A stretch of DNA of 64,000 nt from Affinundibacterium macrobrachii. GTDB taxonomy: Bacteria > Pseudomonadota > Gammaproteobacteria > Burkholderiales > Burkholderiaceae_D. Where the stretch lies: NCBI RefSeq assembly GCF_014652415.1, contig NZ_BMYT01000001.1, forward strand, positions 863,352-927,351, read 5' to 3'. Both the position numbers and the translations under genes were made by a program. The notes under the pieces were generated by a model, which had not been told where the DNA came from, searched no databases, and saw only the letters and a list, made by a program, of their open reading frames with translations. Shown piece by piece: positions 59,233 to 64,000 of this stretch (position 1 is the first letter of the stretch; the number at the start of each line of letters is the position of its first letter).

Positions 59233-60621
59233 ATGACTGACCAAATGGAAATCCAACTTTACGACAATTGGGAACGCTCCCTACGCCCTTTCTCTCCGAT
59301 TCATCAAGATTGGGTTGGTCTGTATTGTTGCGGTCCGACGGTCTACGACTATGCCCACATCGGCAATTTACGTACATATCTGTTTGAAGATGTGCTACGC
59401 CGCGCGCTCGAATTAAATGGCTACAACGTTCGTCATGTCGTCAACATCACCGATGTAGGTCACCTCGTATCGGATGGAGATGATGGTGAAGACAAAATGG
59501 AAAAAGGCGCACGACGCACTGGGCAAACTGCTTGGGAAATCGCAGAAAAGTACACTGTTGCGTTCAAAGAAGATATTCAGCGCTTAAATATTCTCGAACC
59601 AAAAGTTTGGTGTAAAGCCACTGATCACATCGTCGAGCAAATCGACTTTATCAGCGTGATCGAAGAAAAAGGCTATACCTATCGAACCTCTGATGGCATT
59701 TATTTCGACACTTCCAAACAAGACGATTATGGCTATCTAGCGCGTCTCAATCGTGAAGGTTTAGAAGCAGGCAAGCGAGTTGAACTCGGCGAAAAGAAAA
59801 GTCCAACTGACTTCGCACTGTGGAAATTTAGCCCAGAAGGCAGCACCCGCCAAATGGAGTGGGATAGTCCTTGGGGACGTGGTTTCCCTGGTTGGCATAT
59901 CGAATGTTCGGCAATGTCTGCGAAGTATTTAGAGCCTTGGTTTGATATTCACTGCGGTGGTGAAGATCATATCGCGATTCATCACAGTAATGAAATCGCC
60001 CAGAACCAAGCATGTCATGGCACTCGTCTTGCCAACTTTTGGATGCATGGTTATTTCTTGCAAATCGATGCTGGCAAGATGTCAAAATCAAGTGGTGATT
60101 TTCTGCGTCTGCAAACCTTGATCGACGAAAACATCGATCCTCTCGCTTATCGCTGGTTGTGCTTATCCGCACATTATCGCAGTCAACTTAACTTTAGCTG
60201 GGATTCCTTAAAAGCTTCGCAAACCGGATTAAACCGCTTGCGTGAAACTTACTTCGGGCTGCCTACAGGTGGCACGGTCGATCAAGATTACGCCGCACGA
60301 TTCAAAGCAGAAGTGAACCAAGACTTGAATCTGCCTAAAGCGATTGCCGTGATGTGGGAAATGCTGAAGTCCAACATCAGTGATGCAAATAAAAAAGCCA
60401 GTTTGGATTATTTTGATCAAATGTTAGGTCTGAATTTAGCAGCTTGGGAGCCAAAGAAAACGGCTATTCCAGCACATATCTTGGAATTAGTCGAACTACG
60501 CAAAGTAGCGCGTCAAAATAAAGTGTGGGCAGAATCAGATCGCTTGCGTGACGCGATTAAGGCGGAAGGCTTTGAGATTGAAGACACACCAGCCGGCATG
60601 GTCGTGAAAGCAGCTTCCTAA
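59233..60621 (+). CDS. cysS: Cysteinyl-tRNA synthetase, divergent type
   Basis: Charges tRNA-Cys with cysteine in the cytoplasm. The 462-aa class I synthetase has [29 protein letters not shown] (zinc Cys and HIGH variant HIGN), [29 protein letters not shown] (further zinc ligands) and [11 protein letters not shown] (KMSKS loop). The segment [38 protein letters not shown] differs from the usual proteobacterial CysS (NITDIDDKIIKRA) and resembles forms I associate with other bacterial phyla and archaea. ATG 59233 ([13 protein letters not shown]) is chosen over an upstream extension unlike the family; ATG 59245 is also possible. Confidence 0.93.
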   Translation: MTDQMEIQLYDNWERSLRPFSPIHQDWVGLYCCGPTVYDYAHIGNLRTYLFEDVLRRALELNGYNVRHVVNITDVGHLVSDGDDGEDKMEKGARRTGQTAWEIAEKYTVAFKEDIQRLNILEPKVWCKATDHIVEQIDFISVIEEKGYTYRTSDGIYFDTSKQDDYGYLARLNREGLEAGKRVELGEKKSPTDFALWKFSPEGSTRQMEWDSPWGRGFPGWHIECSAMSAKYLEPWFDIHCGGEDHIAIHHSNEIAQNQACHGTRLANFWMHGYFLQIDAGKMSKSSGDFLRLQTLIDENIDPLAYRWLCLSAHYRSQLNFSWDSLKASQTGLNRLRETYFGLPTGGTVDQDYAARFKAEVNQDLNLPKAIAVMWEMLKSNISDANKKASLDYFDQMLGLNLAAWEPKKTAIPAHILELVELRKVARQNKVWAESDRLRDAIKAEGFEIEDTPAGMVVKAAS

Positions 60622-60694
60622 TTTGTCATTTGATCTGAACTAGAGCTGAACAAGAAGTGATCTAGCTCGATCAAAAAATCGTTTTGAAAACAAG

Positions 60695-60733
60695 AAATGG
60701 TGTGAAGAATGTATTTTCTTCACACCATTTTTT
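60695..60733. terminator. cysS terminator, likely bidirectional
   Basis: Perfect 15-bp stem AAATGGTGTGAAGAA / TTCTTCACACCATTT with a 6-nt loop and a following T-run. Confidence 0.88.
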
Positions 60734-60783
60734 ATTGGGACTTATTATTAAGACTTAATGTTAGAACTTATTATTGGGACTTA
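60732..60783. repeat. 13-bp tandem repeat, four units
   Basis: Units TTATTGGGACTTA (60732), TTATTAAGACTTA (60745), ATGTTAGAACTTA (60758) and TTATTGGGACTTA (60771). The first and last are identical. The tract fills the gap between the cysS terminator and the rlhA stop codon. Confidence 0.82.
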
Positions 60784-60800
60784 TTAATAGTCGTCTAGAC

Positions 60801-62768
60801 TTACTTTGTCGGCCTAGATTTATGAAAAACCACAGGACTCAGCACCGTTGAAGGTGGTGGCGATTTTAAGATGTGTGGTTTCATCGTTCCCATCACATGC
60901 ATTTCGCACGGTTTGCAATCAAAACGCAAAGTGATTTTTTCATCGCCATTAATCAAAGTCATGGGTTCTGCTTTTACTTGCCCTTGTACCCCCGTCACAC
61001 CCTTCGCTTGCTTAGGGCATAAGTTGAAAGAGAACCGCAAACAATGCTTGGTAATCATGACCGGCACTTCACCCGCTTCTTGGTGCGCTTCATAAGCTGC
61101 CGCAATCAATTGTACGCCATGCTTTTTATAGAATTGGCTGGCTTTCTGGTTATAGACGTTGGCCAAGTAAGTTAGTGTTGTCTCTGGATATGCAACTGGC
61201 GGCTCCTCAGCCTCCGCGCGTAATGGCCGTTGCCATGCATGAACGCGCATTTGTTCATGCGCACTGACAGCGTCGCGTCGCAATGCATTGATTACTGAAG
61301 TCGGAACAAACCACGGCTGACTCAAATGCACATTCAATTGTTCTAGGTAAAACATCGAAGCACCCAACTTCGCGAGGTTTTCACGCAAGCTGGCATCCAC
61401 CTTTTCCGCTTGCTGTGCGGCTTCTAATTTGATAGCGACCGAAGCACTGCTGGTGACACCGTCAGCATCAGACAAACTCAACACTAAGCCATGCTCATTG
61501 TCACTCAAGGTCATCCATAAACCGACTTTGCGATCTGATGACTTTTTGGTCAAGGCCATTTCCCATTGTTGATCGCGGTTTCGTTGTACCGACATGCCAA
61601 CTTTTAGGCTCGCAAATTCTGCCATTTTCTCATTTGGATAGACGCGCCAAATAGTGCCATTCTCGTTGGTTTGTTTCTTTTCTACGGTGTTTGCATGAAC
61701 GCCGACAACCTCGCGTTTATGCATGTAATTTAATCCATCGCCATTGGCTAAATCTTCATTGGTTTCTAATTCAAACCAATCTGGCCCTAATCGCGTGACA
61801 TAGCCTATGTGTAATCCGACAAACTTCGGAGAATCAAATGCACCAATATTATCCAAGCGGCCATTCGCAAAATAATCGGTATGGCCACGATGAAAGGTCT
61901 TATCAACATTGGGCGTAAATGCGATCTGCGTGCGTCCACTGGAGGCCCGATAAAACTCAGGGCGACGCTCCAATATTTCATCTAATAACAAGCGATAATG
62001 AGCTGTAATATTTTTCACGTAGCCCATATCTTTATAGCGTCCTTCAATCTTTAAGGATTGAATACCGGCATCCAATAATGCTTCTAGATTCGCACTCTGA
62101 TCGTTATCCTTCATCGATAACAAATGCTTATCGTAAGCCACTACACGACCTTCGCTATCGGTTAAGGTGTAAGGCAAGCGACAAGCTTGCGAACAGTCAC
62201 CACGATTCGCACTACGACCATCTTTTGCATGTGAGATATAGCATTGACCTGAGTAAGCAACACACAAAGCGCCATGCACAAAATATTCAAGTGGCGTGTT
62301 GGTCTGTGCCTTGATCGCCTTAATCTGCGCTATCGTTAATTCACGCGCCAGCACCAATTGTGAAAAACCAGAAGCCCCCAGAAAATGCGCTTTGGCTGGT
62401 GTGCGAATATCACATTGCGTACTCGCATGAATTTGAATCGGTGGAATATCCAATTCCATCACGCCCATGTCTTGTACGATCAAGGCATCGACGCCAGCAT
62501 CATAGAATTGCCCGATCAATTTTTGCGCTGGTTCTAACTCGCTGTCGTGCAAAATCGTGTTGAGTGTGACGAAAATTCTCGCATGATAGCGATGCGCAAA
62601 TTCGACCAATTTCGCAATATCGCTAATCTCATTACTTGCATTGTGACGCGCACCGAAGGAAGGGCCGCCGATATAAACCGCATCTGCACCATGTAATATT
62701 GCCTCTCGACCGATTTCGACAGTCTTTGCTGGTGAGAGTAATTCGATTTCATTAATACGTAAGGTCAT
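60801..62768 (-). CDS. rlhA: RlhA, 23S rRNA C2501 hydroxylase (U32 family)
   Basis: U32 peptidase-family protein that forms 5-hydroxycytidine at C2501 of 23S rRNA in E. coli, using prephenate as a helper metabolite. The 655-aa protein matches the RlhA (YdcP) layout: ELLSPAKTVEIGREAILHGADAVYIGGPSFGARHNASN at the start, the U32 segment CVAYSGQCYISHAKDGRSANRGDCSQACRLPY with its iron-sulfur cysteines, and the C-terminal part CLRFSFNLCPKQAKG and LRFDCKPCEMHV with four more cysteines. ATG 62768 (MTLRINEIELLSPAK) is preferred over a GTG 12 bases upstream. No partner gene is adjacent. Confidence 0.93.
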   Translation of the reverse strand: MTLRINEIELLSPAKTVEIGREAILHGADAVYIGGPSFGARHNASNEISDIAKLVEFAHRYHARIFVTLNTILHDSELEPAQKLIGQFYDAGVDALIVQDMGVMELDIPPIQIHASTQCDIRTPAKAHFLGASGFSQLVLARELTIAQIKAIKAQTNTPLEYFVHGALCVAYSGQCYISHAKDGRSANRGDCSQACRLPYTLTDSEGRVVAYDKHLLSMKDNDQSANLEALLDAGIQSLKIEGRYKDMGYVKNITAHYRLLLDEILERRPEFYRASSGRTQIAFTPNVDKTFHRGHTDYFANGRLDNIGAFDSPKFVGLHIGYVTRLGPDWFELETNEDLANGDGLNYMHKREVVGVHANTVEKKQTNENGTIWRVYPNEKMAEFASLKVGMSVQRNRDQQWEMALTKKSSDRKVGLWMTLSDNEHGLVLSLSDADGVTSSASVAIKLEAAQQAEKVDASLRENLAKLGASMFYLEQLNVHLSQPWFVPTSVINALRRDAVSAHEQMRVHAWQRPLRAEAEEPPVAYPETTLTYLANVYNQKASQFYKKHGVQLIAAAYEAHQEAGEVPVMITKHCLRFSFNLCPKQAKGVTGVQGQVKAEPMTLINGDEKITLRFDCKPCEMHVMGTMKPHILKSPPPSTVLSPVVFHKSRPTK

Positions 62769-62860
62769 GGCAACACCCACATGTAGGCAAACATGCGAAC
62801 AAAAGAAAGGGGTGGATTATAACGAAAAGCCTGATGCCACGCTTGTTTTGGGCGAGATAG

Positions 62861-64000
62861 TTAAGATTCTGCTTGTTGATTTAACCACGCTTGCGCTTCC
62901 TGCAGCGTCGTTTCCAATATAGCTTGCATTTCTACAAATAAGCTTTCAACCTCTACCTCTTGCTCGGCCAAAATGGCTGATTCAATTTGCCGCGAGGCTT
63001 CGACAAAAACGCCAGCGCCCAAGGTCCCCATCGATCCGCGCATGGTATGAAACACACGTGCAGCATCTTCAACCCTACGCTCATCCCAAGCCTTCCATGC
63101 AGAATCGAATTGTTCTGGCCCTCTTTTCAGCATATTTTGAATCAAGCCTATAAAAGTACTGCGATAGGCAGGATTGCCCTCGCAAAAAGCCATAAAACGA
63201 TTTGGATCAAAATACCTTAGTGGTTCTGCTGAAGCATCTGAGGAATCTGAGGCAGCGGGCAAGGAAGCACCTGATTCTGTTTCGCTATTACGCCGAACTT
63301 CAAATCCTTTGGCGCGTAAGAACCGCTCTAAAGCTGCTTGCAACTCCGCATTCTCCAGCGGTTTGCTCACATAATCATTCATTCCTGCTTGCAAGCAAAT
63401 CTCTTTATCGCCATGCATCGCTGCAGCGGTAACGGCGATGATTTGCGGTTGCTGAATTTGCGCACAGCGCACGATCTTAGTACTTTCTAGACCATCTAAA
63501 ATCGGCATGTGTAAATCCATCCATACCACGTCAAACCTTTGCTTTTTCGCATCAGCCGCCAATATTTGATCGACGGCATCACGACCATCGACCGCACTAC
63601 TTGTCTGATAACCTAAGCGCTCCAACATCATGCCGGCCACTTTGCGATTGGTCGGATTATCGTCGACCACCAACATACGCAGCGGGAAGCGATTACCCAA
63701 ACTAGGAATCCCCTGACGTCGCTCTTGTTCTTGCTCATGTTTTAATTTGCCCATTTGCTTTGACACAAACAGTAACTGCAACAAGGCTTCAGTCAAATGC
63801 GATTCACGCACAGGTTTTAGTAAGCAAGCTGGATCAGCTGCACCTAAGTTGAGTTTGTAGTTAACATGCAAATCAGCTTGCATCGTCAAAGCCAACACAG
63901 GAACTTGCACCAACTTATCTGAACTTTGCATTAGTTGATGTAATTCTGGAAGTGTCATTGGACTATGTTCTACATCAATCACAATCAAGTCCAAGTTCAG
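62861..64000 (-). CDS. C-terminal part of a hybrid signalling protein (REC-REC-HPt), cut by the right edge
   Basis: The frame is open to the right edge, so the N-terminus, probably with sensor and histidine kinase domains, is missing. From the edge: the end of a receiver-like domain (DLIVIDVEH ... VLALTM ... CLLKPVRESHLTEALLQLL), a complete receiver (LVVDDNPTNRKVAGMMLERLGYQTSSAVDGRDAVDQI, phospho-Asp in VWMDLHMPILDG, AVTA and the Lys of DYVSKPL), a Ser/Asp-rich linker, and a C-terminal HPt domain with phospho-His in RVFHTMRGSMGTLGA. This is the layout of BarA/EvgS-like phosphorelay kinases. The partner response regulator is not in the window. Confidence 0.88.
   Translation of the reverse strand: MNLDLIVIDVEHSPMTLPELHQLMQSSDKLVQVPVLALTMQADLHVNYKLNLGAADPACLLKPVRESHLTEALLQLLFVSKQMGKLKHEQEQERRQGIPSLGNRFPLRMLVVDDNPTNRKVAGMMLERLGYQTSSAVDGRDAVDQILAADAKKQRFDVVWMDLHMPILDGLESTKIVRCAQIQQPQIIAVTAAAMHGDKEICLQAGMNDYVSKPLENAELQAALERFLRAKGFEVRRNSETESGASLPAASDSSDASAEPLRYFDPNRFMAFCEGNPAYRSTFIGLIQNMLKRGPEQFDSAWKAWDERRVEDAARVFHTMRGSMGTLGAGVFVEASRQIESAILAEQEVEVESLFVEMQAILETTLQEAQAWLNQQAES

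Noticed and set aside
60732..60783. Possible CRISPR-like repeat tract
   Set aside because: The 13-bp units are directly joined without spacers and there are no cas genes in the window.

Overview
The window looks like a chromosomal segment of a betaproteobacterium, most likely of the Oxalobacteraceae (Undibacterium-like). This is judged from protein resemblance and gene neighbourhoods: a Burkholderiales-type 16-stranded porin, a 918-aa Ppc, a malic enzyme fused to a phosphotransacetylase domain, a HexR-linked Entner-Doudoroff locus, DUF349 next to maleylacetoacetate isomerase, and moderate, slightly AT-rich composition with AT-rich spacers. I could not run a taxonomic search. I see no insertion sequence, prophage, CRISPR array, rRNA operon or replication origin. 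Nearly all the DNA is explained by about 55 ordinary genes plus two tRNAs.

Layout. 1-12 kb: rsmE, a secreted protein of unknown function, a class I methyltransferase, a secreted M4 protease with two PPC domains, maeB, a DUF6882 protein, and thiL-pgpA-pncC. 11.7-18.2 kb: pyrF, gcdH, tRNA-Arg(CCU), uup, murJ, tRNA-Ser(GGA). 18.6-29.8 kb: secreted M61 and M1 peptidases, a DUF3369-type receiver protein, DUF349-maiA, a secreted His/Tyr/Arg-rich protein, and a signalling group (small PGxxLA-type domain protein, HDOD protein, cNMP-binding-GGDEF cyclase). 29.9-37.6 kb: porin, a divergent SGNH-hydrolase lipoprotein, a four-gene bufferin operon (bufABCD order), S4-domain protein, bacteriohemerythrin, YjfB, MobB. 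37.7-48.7 kb: ppc, then edd-eda-pgi on the minus strand, divergent from zwf-pgl-hexR on the plus strand. 48.8-64 kb: second HDOD protein, FliL-like protein plus acyltransferase, orphan ParA, RsuA-type pseudouridine synthase, a RidA/aminotransferase/M24 peptidase run divergent from a MocR regulator, a degenerate GGDEF membrane protein, a divergent-looking CysS, rlhA, and the end of a hybrid signalling protein cut by the right edge.

How the genes work together. The 40.7-48.7 kb block encodes the route from glucose-6-phosphate to pyruvate and glyceraldehyde-3-phosphate (Zwf, Pgl, Edd, Eda), with Pgi feeding it and HexR as the likely KDPG-sensing regulator. A HexR-like operator lies between edd and zwf. 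Ppc and MaeB, elsewhere in the window, are the anaplerotic and malate-decarboxylating enzymes of the same carbon node. The 33-35.4 kb operon encodes a cysteine-containing exported peptide (BufA), its MNIO maturase (BufB), the partner protein (BufC) and a DoxX membrane protein. This is a recently recognised copper-handling RiPP system and the most specialised system here.

The less explained material is mostly between genes: a perfect 22-bp palindrome, a perfect 16-bp-stem hairpin in a divergent promoter region, three ACCAATACA repeats before the MocR gene, long extragenic inverted repeats around pgi and edd, and two short tandem-repeat tracts (12-bp and 13-bp units). I do not see strong evidence for a wholly undescribed multi-gene system.
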